Positions 1 to 10,625 of a DNA stretch of 64,000 nucleotides are shown here, one piece after another. This DNA is from Prorocentrum cordatum (lineage: Eukaryota; Sar; Dinophyceae; Prorocentrales; Prorocentraceae). The notes under the pieces are model-generated. The model was not told the origin of the DNA. It saw nothing but the letters and a program-made list of their open reading frames with translations, and searched no databases. Both the position numbers and the translations under genes were made by a program. The DNA is taken from positions 59,510 through 123,509 of the forward strand of contig CAUYUJ010012592.1 of NCBI GenBank assembly GCA_963575745.1. The letters are read 5' to 3'. Numbering within the stretch: the first letter of the stretch is position 1; each line of letters begins with the position of its first letter.

Positions 1-197
1 AGCACCGAAGAACGGCGACGGCCAGGCCGCAGCGGTCCTCCAGCGCGTTCGCCTGGCAACGGGTGAAGGCCCGGCCTGGCCCCGGCGACTGGCGGCTTCC
101 CAGTTTCCTTGCCTCCCCTGAGTCGACGCCCGGCCCCTGGCGGCGCCAGCGCCGCTGGCGGGCCCGGCGCGCGGCAAGCGACGGGCGGCGGACGCGG

Positions 198-246
198 CAG
201 CAGCAGCGGCAGCAGAAGCAGAAGCAGCAGCAGCAGCAGCCGCCGC
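198..246 (+). repeat. CAG-type trinucleotide repeat
   Basis: Imperfect CAG/AAG/CGG triplets. The run gives a glutamine/serine-rich peptide in several frames and is not by itself evidence of coding. Confidence 0.8.
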
Positions 247-333
247 TCCGAGGACCTGCCGCCGACTACCCCGCCTCGGGAAGCGAGGCCCGCCGCGCGC
301 CAGGGGCCCGAACCCTTAGACCCCGACGCGGGA

Positions 334-621
334 CAGCAGCTGTGTAGAAGCAAGATCAGCTGCGCCCAGTGGAGTCTCCCCGGGGGGACCACGATAAAGC
401 GGCTCCAAGCCGCCGTGGGTGCGATGTTCACGGGCGCCCAGCACGCGTTCGCCAAGCAGCGCGGCAAGGGCGCGTTCGACCCGCGACGACGCGACCAGCA
501 AACCTGCGCCAGCTTCCTGCGCTCCTTCCGCAACCACAACTGCGATTTGAGGGCCATGAGGTACGCGCTGAACCTCGGCGTCAAGTGGGTTCAGTTGCAG
601 CGGCGATTCCCGAGCCGCAGA
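334..621 (+). CDS. possible exon, unknown protein
   Basis: One plus-strand frame stays open here and gives a peptide that looks less biased than its surroundings, with aromatic and charged residues mixed (for example GAFDPRRRDQQTCASFLRSF near 460-520 and LRAMRYALNLGVKWVQLQ near 550-600). Unlike the flanking proline/arginine-rich translations it is not low complexity. A GT follows ATGAG at about 559 and could be a splice donor, in which case the exon is shorter. No domain is recognised. The surrounding GC content is so high that open frames occur by chance, so this is only a candidate. Confidence 0.22.
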
Positions 622-639
622 GACGGCGCGGGCAAGGGG

Positions 640-3600
640 CGCCGGGTGCCCCCCTGCAGCGAGGCCCGAGGAACAGCCGTCAGCCACAGCGCAGGCAGCG
701 ACAACGGGTCTTGTCGCCCTGCCCCCCCCCGACCGACCGACGGCGCGGCGTGGGGGCAGCCTGCGCCGACGAACGTGGAAGGCTCGCCCCCTGTCCGCCC
801 TGTTTCGGGCGAGGCTAACTGCCGTGGCCCGGGCGGGGCAGCCGCGCGCGACTCAGGACAGCGTGCCGCCGATTCTTGGCTGCCCCCGCCCGCTCCCCCC
901 CCGGCCTGCGACCCTCTGCGCCCCCCTCCCCGTGCCCTGGTTACCGGCAGGGCCCGTTGGCCATGAGGGGGCGGAGTGTCTGCCTCGCGCCTCCCTCTCG
1001 CAGGCGCACGGGGCGCCCTCCGCGTCCGACGTAGTGCCCGCGCGTCCGCGCGGACAACCCTGGCGGTCATCAGGGCTCACTGGCTGTGGCAGAGCCCGTC
1101 AGGTTTGGAGGAAGGGGGGCGGCAGCCTCATCTGGCTCCACACGAGGAACAGGGCCCGTTGTGCCCGTGGGAAGCGTAGTGACCGGCTCTCCCCTTCCCC
1201 TCCCAGGCGAGCGAGTCGCCCTTGTCATCCGACCTCCGCGTTCTGGCGTCCAAGGGTGCCCCCCTTGGTGGCCGGCTGTTCATGCAAGCGCCCGACGTCC
1301 AAGTCCTGACGTCCTTGCGGGCGACCCCGGTGGCCATCCGGCCCGGGGGGCAGGGTCCGTGGGGCCAGAGAGGGGCGGGCGCGCCGCGCCTCCGGTTCCG
1401 CCGGGAGGAACTGGGCCCGTTGGCCGGCAGGCAGGGCGCGGCTGGCCCCCCCCACCCCCCCGCAGGCGGTCGAGGCGCCCTTGGTATCCCAAATCCGTGC
1501 CCTGGCGCCCCCGCGGGCAACCCTGGTGGCAAGCAGACTTCTCAAGGAGAGGCGGTGCCCGCCTGGCCGGAGGGGGGCAGGTTCGGCCCGGGCCCGCCTG
1601 GCCTGGCCTCGCCTGGCCTCGCCTGGCCTGGCCTCGCCAAGGGACGCCTGGCCCGTTTGGCCTCGCCAAGGGACGCCCGCCAAGGGGCGCCGGAGGGGGT
1701 GCCCGCCTGGCCTCGCCAAGGGGCGCCGGGCCCGTTTGGCCAGAAACGGGCTGCGCCACGGCGTCAGGGTTGCCGCCTCTCCTGGTTTCTCCCTGCATCG
1801 TGGCGCGTGGAACGGGCCGGGCGCGGCCGGTGTCTGCCGCGGCGCAGGCTCGACAGCTGGCCCCGCCGCCCCCCCCCTGGCCGATCGCCGTGTTCTCCTT
1901 TCCGCGCTAATCGCGGTTAAACGCTCTTGGCGCGTCTCCCCCCCGCGCCCCCGGGCGCCCCCCCGTGCCGGGGTGGCCTTCCCGCGGCTGGGCTCCCGCT
2001 TCCCTCGCCAGTTCGGTGGCGCCATTCCCTGCCGGTCCTGGTCTCTCCTTTCCGCGCAAATCGCGGTTCGCTTCCCTTTCGGGTGAGGGGTACTGGCGCC
2101 TGTGGTTCATTCTAGGCACCTTCGTGGCTCCCCGGCGCCGCGGCCGCGACCTCGGCCGCTGTGCCGGCGTTCACCCCCGCGCCGTCCGTCCGCGTTTGTC
2201 GCCGCCCCTGGTGTGCCGACCGCGGATCGCGCTCTTGGCCGCGCTGCAGCTTGGCTGCTCCTCGCACTTGCGTATTCTGCTGCGGTTGGACCTCCTGGCC
2301 CCGGCCGCCCTGTTACTTCGCAGCTTGCCAACGCTTGCGTCCCCTCTGGGCACCCACGTCGGCATCCGAGAGTCGGTTCGCTGGCTGCGGCCACCCTGGT
2401 ACCTTCGCAGTGGTCAGGGGGCTTGCGCCTTTGCATCTAATTCCACGTCTGCTGCTGCCCCCGGTCGACGGCCCCCCCCGTGTACCTGCAGCTTCCGACG
2501 CGTCGCGCCCCTGCACCCTCGGCGCTGCGTGAGGCTCCGTCCGCCGCTTTAGGTGTGGCTGCGCCCCGTCGCGTTGGGCTAATTCGTGGTTGCGCGCCCC
2601 GCTTCCACTGGGCTCGCCGCTGGCGCGCTCGCCTGCGGCCGCTGACCCACCGGCGCGCGCCGTGTCTCACGGCCTTGGCCGCTTCTGCACTGTTCACACC
2701 CTGGTCTTTGCCCGTGCCCCGCCAGGGCATGGCGTGGTTCATCTGGCTCTGGCCCTTTCGTGACGTCTATGACTCACGCGTCTTGACCAGTTCCCAATCC
2801 TGTGCGTTCACACTGGGCCCTGGTCCCCAGGCACCGGTCTGCTCGACCGTGTTTGGTCCCTCTGGCCTCTGCCCTGACTGTGCCATGGCATGGCGTGGTC
2901 TCCCTGGCACTGGCCCCTGCGTGGTGCTCGCGCCTTGATCAGCTCCGGCGCTTGTGCTTGCACTCCTCCGGACCCTGGTCCCTAGACTCCGGCGGCGTTT
3001 CGGCAGCCTTTGGCTTTTTCTCCGACGTTGGCGCTGTGGCTCGATCCCATCTTCAGTGGTGGAGGCGCCCGCCACTTGGCCGTGCACTCTGTCCGCTTCG
3101 TGGTTTAGTGTGTTCTGGCTGTCAGGTCCGCGCGTTCGAACCAGCTCTGGTTGTGCATGCGCTACCCTGGCCTGGTCAGCCGCTGGCCCCTGGGGCGCTG
3201 GTTCTCGCACGGGTGGTTCAGCCTTCTGGTCCAGCCTGGCAGTCCCCTGGCGGTTCTTTCATCGTGCCCCTGGCGCCCTCTGGCGACAAGGCCGACTTCC
3301 CGTGCCTTGTGATCTCGCTCCCATGGTACTCGCACGTTGCATCCCCCCAGCCGCCTCCGCAGCTGGCAGCTTCCACACCCCGGCGCAGCTCTGCCTCGGC
3401 GCAGCTCCCCACCGGCGGTCGGTTTGCTAGCCTGCTCGGCGCGCGCGCCGGCAATTAGGGCGCCCGCGGCCCGAGCGACTCTACCGAAGCTGCTGGCGCG
3501 CTCGCCGCAGCCGCGACAAAAGAAATCCCCACCAGCCCATTTAGAAACCCTGCCCATGAGAACTGACGGTAAACGCGACGAATAGATACATCTAGGGATA

Positions 3601-3690
3601 CAAAAAGCAAGCAGGGTGAACCGAGAGATCTCTGGGAGCAAGGGGGTGGCCTTGGAAGGCCTCTTCGGGCCATCCCTGGGGGCCGCTTGG
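640..3690. other. GC-rich region without a supportable gene
   Basis: Open frames occur on both strands because stop codons are rare in this base composition. The translations are proline-, arginine- and alanine-rich and overlap in all frames. I see no domain, spliced-leader relic or clear splice structure. A 27-bp motif containing CTCCTTTCCGCGC and AATCGCGGTT occurs twice (near 1893 and 2045). Confidence 0.5.
1590..1740 (+). repeat. GGCCTCGCC minisatellite
   Basis: Tandem, imperfect copies of CCTGGCCTCGC and of a longer unit containing GCCTCGCCAAGGGACGCC and CCCGTTTGG. Confidence 0.8.
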
Positions 3691-3697
3691 GGGCGAT

Positions 3698-3815
3698 GGG
3701 AAGAGGAGGAGCAGGAGGAGGATGAGGACGAGGAGGAATAGGAGGACGAGGGCGCGGATGAGGACGAGGACGAGGACGAGGAGGACGAAGACAAGGATGA
3801 GGACGACGCGGACAA
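3698..3815 (+). repeat. GAG/GAC/GAT purine-rich triplet repeat
   Basis: Degenerate trinucleotide run (GAGGAG, GACGAG, GATGAG). Confidence 0.8.
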
Positions 3816-3879
3816 AGACTCATGGAACCATCTAGAGGTATTCTTGCGCTGCTGCTGCTGCTGCCTCTGCAGCTGGTGT

Positions 3880-4370
3880 TTTCTGGGAGCTTGGGGGGCC
3901 CTCATGGACCCCTCTTGGTAACCGTGGAAGGCTTCTTGGGATCATCTTGGAGGGCAGCGATTACAGGATGCGGGGGGCCCAATTCAGCTCCCCCCTCAGG
4001 AGCCCGCGAACCGCTTCTTGGGGCTCTCTTGGGGCGCTCTTGGGCGCTCTGGGAGCGGTCTTGGGGCCGTTTGGGGCATCTTGGGAGCCATCTTGACCCA
4101 GCTCGGGCTATCTGAGCCATCTTGGAGGTCATCTTGGGCTCGCTGAGGTCGCTCGGGGGCCTCTTGGGGCCGGCTTAGGGCTCTCTTGGGGCCCTCTTGG
4201 GGCCCAGGAGGGGCTGTCTCGGGGCTCTCTTGGGCCATACTCGGGGCTATCGATCAAAGGAGTGGGGGTCCCGATCTATGTCCCCCCCCCCTTCTGGGCC
4301 CCCGAAAACCGCCCCTTGGGGCGCTCTTGGAGACTTCTTGAGGCCTTCTTGAGAGGACCCAGGCCTTGTT
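3880..4370 (+). repeat. dispersed CTTGG-family repeat, copy 1
   Basis: Degenerate tandem sequence made of CTCTTGGGGC and CATCTTGGAG-like words, with CTTGG recurring every 9-12 bp. The same family returns at many sites in this window, most densely at 30.8-35.0 kb. Confidence 0.75.
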
Positions 4371-4462
4371 TCTATAACACATCGCACGGATACTTCGTTG
4401 TTCTGCCCCTAGTCATGGCTTGGATCGGAAAATAATCACCTAATCGCCTGTACCTTTTTGGA

Positions 4463-4572
4463 CCTTCTTCTCCTCCCCCTCCTCCTTCTCCTCCCCCTCC
4501 TCCTCATCCTCCTCCTCCTCCTCCTTCTCCGCCTTCTCCTCCTCCTCCTCCTCCTCCTCCTCTTCCCCCTCT
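4463..4572 (+). repeat. CCT microsatellite
   Basis: Pyrimidine-only tract of CTC/CCT triplets. Confidence 0.9.
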
Positions 4573-4989
4573 CTCCTCGTGAGGTGGTGCGACAGGGAGG
4601 TGTTATGTATGAGGAATGGCAGAGGCGGACTCATCCTCCGATGTTGTCCTCGGAGGCCTCTGGGAGGCATCTTCGGGCCGCTTTGGGGCCGTTAGGGGCT
4701 TCTCGGGTGGGGAATGGAAACGGAACCGCTCCAACCTCAAAAAAACAAAGCATGGCATAAACATAATCATTCTGGGGTCCGTGCGGGTTTCTTGGATCCG
4801 CGCTCGGAGCGCGCTGGTGGTGTCGCCTCTGGCGCCGCCAGGGGGTTCCAGCGCCGATGCAAGAAATCTGTGCGGAGTTCAGGACATTTTTTTGGTTTTT
4901 GCTTTTGTTATTTTTGGTTGCTCGACAGACCAACTCTGCCCAGAAGGCTAGGGGCCCCTTCGGGCCTCTCCGAGGGACACTCGCGGGGA

Positions 4990-5075
4990 GGATGGGAGAG
5001 GCGATCCTCGATCCTCGAGGGCTGGTGGGATCGTCGACGATCCTCGATCCTCGATCCTCGAACGATCCTCTATCG
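4990..5075 (+). repeat. GATCCTC heptamer repeat
   Basis: Short tandem and partly inverted copies of GATCCTC interleaved with CGTCGACGATC. Confidence 0.7.
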
Positions 5076-5217
5076 ATCTTCGACGACGGCGGCGTCCCCA
5101 CCTGCCCAGGACTCCGAGCAGCTGGCGCCACACGCCCGGGCGGCCGCACCGCCAGGCGAGGCGTGCGGGGACGTGGTGGAGCACAGCCCGAAGCAGATGA
5201 GGAAGCCACCGCCCGCA

Positions 5218-5365
5218 GCGTCCTCCTCCTTCTCGTCCTCCTCCTCCCCCTCCTCCTCCTCCGTCTCTTCCTACTCCTTCCTCCTCTTCCCCCCCCCTCC
5301 CCCTCCTCCTCCTCCTCCCCCTCCTCCTCCTCCTTCCTCCTCCTCCTTCCTCCTCCTCTTTCTGC
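5218..5365 (+). repeat. CCT microsatellite
   Basis: Pyrimidine-only CCT/CTC tract immediately upstream of the family B element. Confidence 0.9.
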
Positions 5366-5383
5366 CGCTCTTGAGCGCCAGGA

Positions 5384-5457
5384 AGTTTGAGTTCAGTCGG
5401 GCCTGTCCCTCTGCAGGAGGCATATCCAAAAACAGTCAAACAATAGTCTGGGGGCTT

Positions 5458-5522
<65 letters not shown>

Positions 5523-5685
5523 ATTGTTCTTGTTCTTGTTCTTTCGTCCTCTCTATTTTTGACAAATTTGTCCTCTCTCTTTTGTCCGCTCCATTGTTGT
5601 TGTAGTAGTCGTACTTTTTGACTATTCTTTATTTCTCGTCCAGAATCCGCCTGAAGGGGGGGACCTGCCTGACCGAAAGTTCGAG
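5384..5685. mobile_element. family B MITE (hAT-like), copy 1
   Basis: The element spans 5392-5677. Its left end reads TTCAGTCGGGCCTGTCCC, and the reverse complement of its right end reads TTCGGTCAGGCAGGTCCC, so the terminal inverted repeats agree at 14 of 18 positions. It is flanked by near-identical 8-mers, AGTTTGAG at 5384-5391 and AGTTCGAG at 5678-5685, as expected of a target-site duplication. The left 60 bp match the family B copies at 8757 and 39365. The interior has been inflated by a TTG microsatellite (5459-5525). An 8-bp duplication is typical of hAT transposons, but no transposase is present, so the superfamily is inferred. Confidence 0.75.
5459..5525 (+). repeat. TTG microsatellite inside family B element
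   Basis: About 20 uninterrupted GTT/TTG triplets followed by TTATTGTTCTTG. It sits at the position where the compact copy at 39.4 kb has GACTATGTTGTGAG, so it probably grew from that seed. Confidence 0.85.
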
Positions 5686-6253
5686 GATCGAGGTTTCTGG
5701 GGCGTCCGTCCCATGGGACCTTTTCGGGCTCTGGGCGCCTCCGGATGCATCCAGGAGACTTCGGAGACCACCTCAGGGATCTCGGGAGACTTTCTGTCCA
5801 GGCCGCCCAACTGGGACCAGAGCAAGTTTGCTCGGGGGATCGTGCCGCATCGCCGACAGATCGGCGAATCGGCCCGATTTGGAGTCTGATTCTCTTCATG
5901 CTGATGTCGCCGATGCGTCGCCGATGTACCGGTGATGCGGTGCCGTCCTCCGACCGCGTTTGTTCGGACTCCAAGTGCCAAGATGCAAGTCCTGGGAGGT
6001 TGAATCAAGCATCGGCGCTGGTGCATCTTGTCGAAGACAGGCCAAATCCTGCAGAATCGTAGCTGAATCCTTTTTGTCCCGCTGAGTCCGGTGTCGTCCG
6101 GCCTGATCCTGGGCCCAGTCCAGGCCGGTCCAGTTGGACGACGCCTTGATCGGGACTCATCGCCCTTCATCGCTCTTACGGAGACCTCCCGGGAGTTGCT
6201 GCCCAAGATTTGGGCGGCCTCTGTTGCCCTCTCGCCGCTCCCGAGCGCCAGAG

Positions 6254-6412
6254 GCGACGAGATCTATACATATCCACTGCTCCTGGCCAGGCCCATCCTG
6301 GGCCCAGGAGCTGTGTATATGCCTCCCTGGCCAGGCCAGGAGGGCGTATACACCGCTCCTGTTCCCAGGATTGGCCTGGCCAGGAGCAGTGGATATGCAT
6401 AGATCTCGTCGC
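6254..6412. repeat. 159-bp near-perfect palindrome
   Basis: The left arm starts GCGACGAGATCTATACATAT and the right arm ends ATATGCATAGATCTCGTCGC. The arms of about 79 bp pair almost throughout and meet in CCTGGCCAGGCCAGG with essentially no loop. Mismatches are few and scattered. It could be a short inverted-repeat transposon or a hairpin RNA source. No convincing target duplication is visible. Confidence 0.9.
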
Positions 6413-6552
6413 CCTAAGAGGCATCCCAGCTCCCGGGCGCCGTGGGGCCGTGGAGCCACCCGCGGGCCTCTCGGAGCCCGTTCCTGTGCCGCCGGGCCGT
6501 GGCGGAGCGAGCCGCCGGGAAGACTTGGTGCCCAGGGTGGGGGGTCGTCGGC

Positions 6553-6765
6553 CTCCATCTCCTCCTCCTCCTCCTCCTCCTGCTGCTTCCCCTTTCTCCT
6601 CCTCCTCCTCCTCCTCCTCCCTCCTCCTCCTCCTCCTCCTCCTCCTCCTCCCTCCTCCTCCTCCTCCTCCTCCTCCTCCTCCTCCTCCTCCTCCTCCTCC
6701 TCCTCCTCCCTCCTGCTTCCCCTTCCTCCTCCTCCTCCTCCTCCTCCTCCTCTGCGGACTCCTCC
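6553..6765 (+). repeat. CCT microsatellite
   Basis: Over 200 bp of CTC/CCT triplets with a duplicated CCTCCTGCTTCCCCTT interruption. Confidence 0.95.
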
Positions 6766-6819
6766 TCCGCCGTTCTCGGTGTCGGGGTGGGGGGCCTGCG
6801 CCGGGCCCGCTGGACCAGG

Positions 6820-7200
6820 AGAGTTCGACCTGGTATGCCGGACTGCAGTGGAGGCCAGTCCACAAGAAATCGTCCCTAAGATTATGATGCTCCAACCTGC
6901 TCTAGCCCTGATCGCCAGCAAGAGTTTCGAGCAGCAGGAACGTGCCCCAATTCGAACGTTTTCACGTGTCGGGCCCTGGGAGGTGATTGCTCGTGCGACA
7001 CAGTTTTTCGACACTTTTCTGGGTGCTCGGAGTTATGTCTGGGATGTGGTCCTTGAGTGCGATGGGAGCAACTTAACCCGACTGCTTGCTTGTTTTTCTG
7101 TGTGCTCGCCCTCACGTTTTGACGCTTACGCCGCCGTGACCCGTTTAGCGGCGTCGGATCTCGTGGGAGGACGGGTACACAGACTCCGCTCCCGCTGCCC
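6820..7200. other. no supportable gene between microsatellites
   Basis: Non-repetitive sequence between the CCT and GTC arrays. The plus strand has a continuous open frame here with fairly balanced residues, but no homology is recognised and codon third positions are not biased. Confidence 0.4.
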
Positions 7201-7216
7201 TTCTCTTTCTGGCCCG

Positions 7217-7269
7217 TCGTCGTCGTGGTCGTCGTGGTCGTCGTCGTGGTCGTCGTCGTGGTCGTCGTG

Positions 7270-7303
<34 letters not shown>

Positions 7304-7345
7304 TTGTCGCTCGTCGTCGTCGTCGTCGTCGTGGTCTTCTTCGTC
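7217..7345 (+). repeat. GTC/GTG trinucleotide array
   Basis: Dense GTCGTCGTGGTC-type triplets, ending near TCTTCGTCTTCC. Confidence 0.9.
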
Positions 7346-7465
7346 TTCCTTTCCCTCTGTTCGTCCTGCGACCTCGTCGTCCTGCCCTGTTGTCTACTCC
7401 TGCTGCTGCTGCTGTTGTTTTCTCCGTGCACGCTGCTACAGGTGCTTGTGGTGGTAGTGGTGGTG

Positions 7466-7512
7466 GTGGTCGTCCTCCTCCTCCTCCTCCTCCTCCTCCT
7501 CCTCCTCCTCTC
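7466..7512 (+). repeat. CCT microsatellite
   Basis: Uninterrupted CTC triplets. Confidence 0.9.
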
Positions 7513-8309
7513 TCGCCAGTGCCTCCGGTATGGAGGTGGAACTGTTCACAGATATCCAATTTATTTGACAAAAGCAAGACGCAGGTTTTTCGACGTTTTC
7601 GGTCTCTAGAGGCCCTCGCTGGGCCCCAGGGCCTTTCCACGAACAATCCAGGATGAAAAGCTGGACCCCAGGAGTGGGTCGAGACGTCCAGGGATACATC
7701 AGGACGTCGGGTCTCCGGGAGGATAGCATGGGCCGGCCTCCTCCTCTGGCCTGCGAGCTAAGGGGCCCGTCGAACGGCCTGTATCCTCAGTCCCCCCAGC
7801 ACCCTCGTCGACGTCCGCACCAGCCTTCTCCTCGCCAGTGCTCCCGTCACCCTCGTGCGCGTCCTCGCCCTCGTCTTCCCGTCCTTGTGAGGCTTGCAGC
7901 TGCGCACGGCCCCTCCAGGCAGCCCCAGCCCGCCGCAACGGCCCCCCCCGACCCGCCCGGCTGGTCTCAGAACACCCCGGGGCGCGGAACGCACCAGTCA
8001 GGGGCAACGATAGGGGGGGGGCATAGGCGTAGGGGGGATGCATCGACCTCCAATCGCCCATTGATCGCCGATGGGTGTCCGATGGCCCCAACCTCCCCAG
8101 GAACGTGCGGGTTCACTACGATGTATCGGCGATGTATCGCCGATTCCAGGTCGACGTTTCCCCCCCTAACCCTACCCCCCCCTACCGTTGCCCCTCAACC
8201 AGGGGCGCCCGCGGCGGCGGTGCCAGGGCGTTGAGACCACCCTGGGCCACTCGGGGGGCCCGTTGGGGCCGGCCGGGGCTACCCTGGGGGGGGGGGGGGC
8301 TGCCTGTGC

Positions 8310-8550
8310 GCAGCCCGAAGCCTTACCACTCGTTTCGCGTGCAAACCATCCAGCTGGACATCCACGACGGCGACGACGACGGCGGCTGCGGCGACGACGA
8401 CTACGGCGACGAGCCTGCTCCTCCGTCCACCTGCGCCCCCCCCCTTCCCAGGACCATCCGCGAAGTCTGGCCGAGCGTGTTCCAGCAGGAGTTGGGGCCA
8501 CTGCCTCAGCGCTGGATGACGCACTGCTGCGCGCAGTTCGAGGCCAGACT
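8310..8550 (+). CDS. possible exon, acidic unknown protein
   Basis: One plus-strand frame reads through PYHSFRVQTIQLDIHDGDDD, an acidic glycine-rich stretch and then FQQELGPLPQRWMTHCCAQF, which is more protein-like than neighbouring frames. No domain or splice site can be fixed. It may be chance in GC-rich DNA. Confidence 0.2.
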
Positions 8551-8756
8551 CCCCCCTCCCTCCTTCCTCCTTCATCCTCCCCTTCTTTCTTTTCTTTCCT
8601 GTGGCGCTTCTTCTTGTTTCATGCTCACGCTGCACTGCTAACTGCTGGGCCTTTCCCAGATGCCTCTGCGTTCTCGGTGCCGCGACGCCACGGACCGCAC
8701 CCCGACGCGCACGTGGACGTCCGTCCTCCTCTTTCTCCTGCCCCCCGCGAGCAGCG

Positions 8757-9040
8757 TTCAGTCGGGCATGTGCCTCTACAGGGGGACATATCAAAAATAG
8801 CCAAACATAGCTCAGGAGGGAAAAAACACACAGACACAATGAATCGTCGATTCCCCAGAACGTACGCGAAAATATGGGAAGGGGGGGGGAGACAACAACC
8901 CAGAAAATATGGGAAAATATGGGGAATCTTTTTATTTGTGTGTATTTATTTGTGTGTCCCGGTTCCCCTTCAATAGCATGGGGCCGTTTCTTGTTTTATT
9001 TTTGTCAGTTTTGATTTTGGCGTGGAGGGGGTTCTGCTAA
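8757..9040. mobile_element. family B MITE, copy 2, interrupted by family A
   Basis: The left end TTCAGTCGGGCATGTGCC and the following CAAAAATAGCCAAACATAGC match the 5' half of the element at 39365. After the inserted family A element (8812-8972) the B sequence resumes at ATGGGGCCGTTTCTTG, matching ATGGGGACTATGTTG in the 39.4-kb copy. The right end is degraded (near GGGGGTTCTGCTAACTT), and no matching target duplication is visible. Confidence 0.6.
8807..8977 (+). mobile_element. family A MITE, copy 1, nested in family B
   Basis: The element is 8812-8972 (161 bp), from TCAGGAGGG to CCCCTTCA, flanked on both sides by ATAGC (8807-8811 and 8973-8977). It contains the family landmarks ACACAGACACAAT, AATCGTCGATTC, two copies of AGAAAATATGGGAAAATATGG-like sequence around a G-run, and TTATTTGTGTGT near the end. 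The ends form loose inverted repeats (ACACACA versus TGTGTGT). Two more copies lie at 12761 and 43701. Confidence 0.85.
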
Positions 9041-9057
9041 CTTTTGAGGGATCCGCC

Positions 9058-9285
9058 CCTCCCCGCCTACACCTCCTCCCCCTCCAGCCCCCCCCTCCCG
9101 CTCCCCCTCCCTCCCTTCCAGCTCCTCCCGCTCCCGATACCGCTCTCCACTGCCCCCCTCTTCGCATCCCTCCTCCTCCTCCTCCTTCTCCTCCTCCTCC
9201 TCCTCCTCCTCCTCCTCCCCTTGCTTCTCCCTCCGCCCCTCCGCCGCTCCCCTTCCCTCCCATCCCCTCCTCCCTGGAAGTGACG
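9058..9285 (+). repeat. CT-rich tract with CCT microsatellite
   Basis: Pyrimidine-rich for about 220 bp, with pure CTC triplets at about 9171-9215. Confidence 0.85.
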
Positions 9286-9890
9286 TGACGTCGACCGCGA
9301 TGAGTTTCGGATCCTCGCAGGGCGCAGATTCTACCGAAACGGCTTACCTCTGGCCGACATGGAGGTTGGGTCGAGGGAAGGGTGTCCCGCATATTTCGAA
9401 CGCTGCGCTCGTTGTTTCTCATTTGGCTGCCCTTGACCGCGTTATTTCTTTGTCTGTGAGTATGCCGACGACGGATCACCCCGCACGCCATCAACAAGAC
9501 CGACCACACGCGTCGTCGACTTCCCGCATGCACTGCAGTCTCTACCGATCCTGATGCGATTGCGGAGCATGATTCCTAGATCTAGCGCACGGACGTGAAC
9601 ATCATTGCAGCCCGCCTGACTGCTTCGTGGCCACTGCATGCGGGCCGCCAGCGGCCAGTGGTGTTTACCGCTGCAGCCTGCTTACGGGGCCCATGCTCCA
9701 GCAATGACGCTCCAACCTGTCAGCTGGAACAATCCGATTCGGTTGCTTTCGTTCACAGTCTTATATGTCTGTCTGCATCCATAGTTGATGGCTCGTTTCC
9801 ACATGCTCCGTACATGCTTGCTGATTTCAGCCGCTGTACTTGCTCCGACCACGATGCTTGCGCTGTGGGTGTCCTCCTTATCCCCTGTCA
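9286..9890. other. no feature seen
   Basis: Unique-looking sequence with no supported exon, element or RNA gene. A short imperfect hairpin around GGCCACTG and CAGTGG lies at about 9630-9665. Confidence 0.4.
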
Positions 9891-9894
9891 GCAC

Positions 9895-10190
9895 TGGGCT
9901 GGCACTTCCGGACGCTCGCCCTGGGGCGCCGCCCCCAACGCCGCCACGTCGCCGCCCCGCGCATTGGCTGGCCTTTTCAGGCTCCTCACCCAGCCGCCTC
10001 CCCTCGCCTCCTCGTCGCCGCCCCGTGGGCTGGCTGGCATTTGAGAAGTTCTCTCCCCGTCGCCGCCCGTCGTCGCCTCGTCGCTGCCCCGCGTGCGCTG
10101 GCCGACGTCCTCAGGTTTTTCGCCGTGTCGTCGCCCGTCGCCGCATCGTCGCCGCCCGTGCGCCGGCTGGCCTTTTCCCGGGTTTTTGCC
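9895..10190 (+). repeat. degenerate tandem repeat, about 75-80 bp
   Basis: Three to four diverged units, each containing CGTCGCCGCCC, GCTGGCTGGC or GCTGGCCG and a short T-rich piece (CCTTTTCAGG, CATTTGAG, CCTTTTCCCGG). Confidence 0.6.
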
Positions 10191-10479
10191 CTGGGATCTG
10201 GTGTCGACCCGCTCCCGCCATCTCCTGCAGCTAAAAAAATAACGCGTTGCACGGCCTTGATCTACGACAAGGTTGTTCCCGATAGTCCCTTGCAGCATAT
10301 GCGACGTGGGGCGCATGCCCGCGCCGCCGCGCGCGCGCGCGCCCGAATCCTTCAACTACCGTGTTGTTGCATATAATGGCCTTCTGCCCATCCTGCCACC
10401 GTGAGGCCTAAAAGAGGCATATGCTGGAAGTGTATGCTAGAAATCTACGTTCTCCTGCGGGCATTCGAAGACTGTTGGG

Positions 10480-10625
10480 AGGCCTCTGCTGAGGCGTCCT
10501 GGGCGTCCCTTCAGCCGTCTTCAGGTCATCTTGGGCGTCTTGGACCGATCGTTCGGCGATTCAAGGCCCTCTTGGACCGGGTCGGGGGCCTCTTGGGGCG
10601 CTCTTGGCCCGTCTTGGGGCCGTTT
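10480..10625 (+). repeat. CTTGG-family repeat
   Basis: Short stretch of GGGGCCTCTTGGGGCGCTC-type words in the plus orientation. Confidence 0.65.

Noticed and set aside
6134-7609. A 491-residue plus-strand open frame
   Set aside because: Most of it is translated palindrome and CCT/GTC microsatellite. The unique middle (6820-7200) is open but has no recognised content or codon bias.
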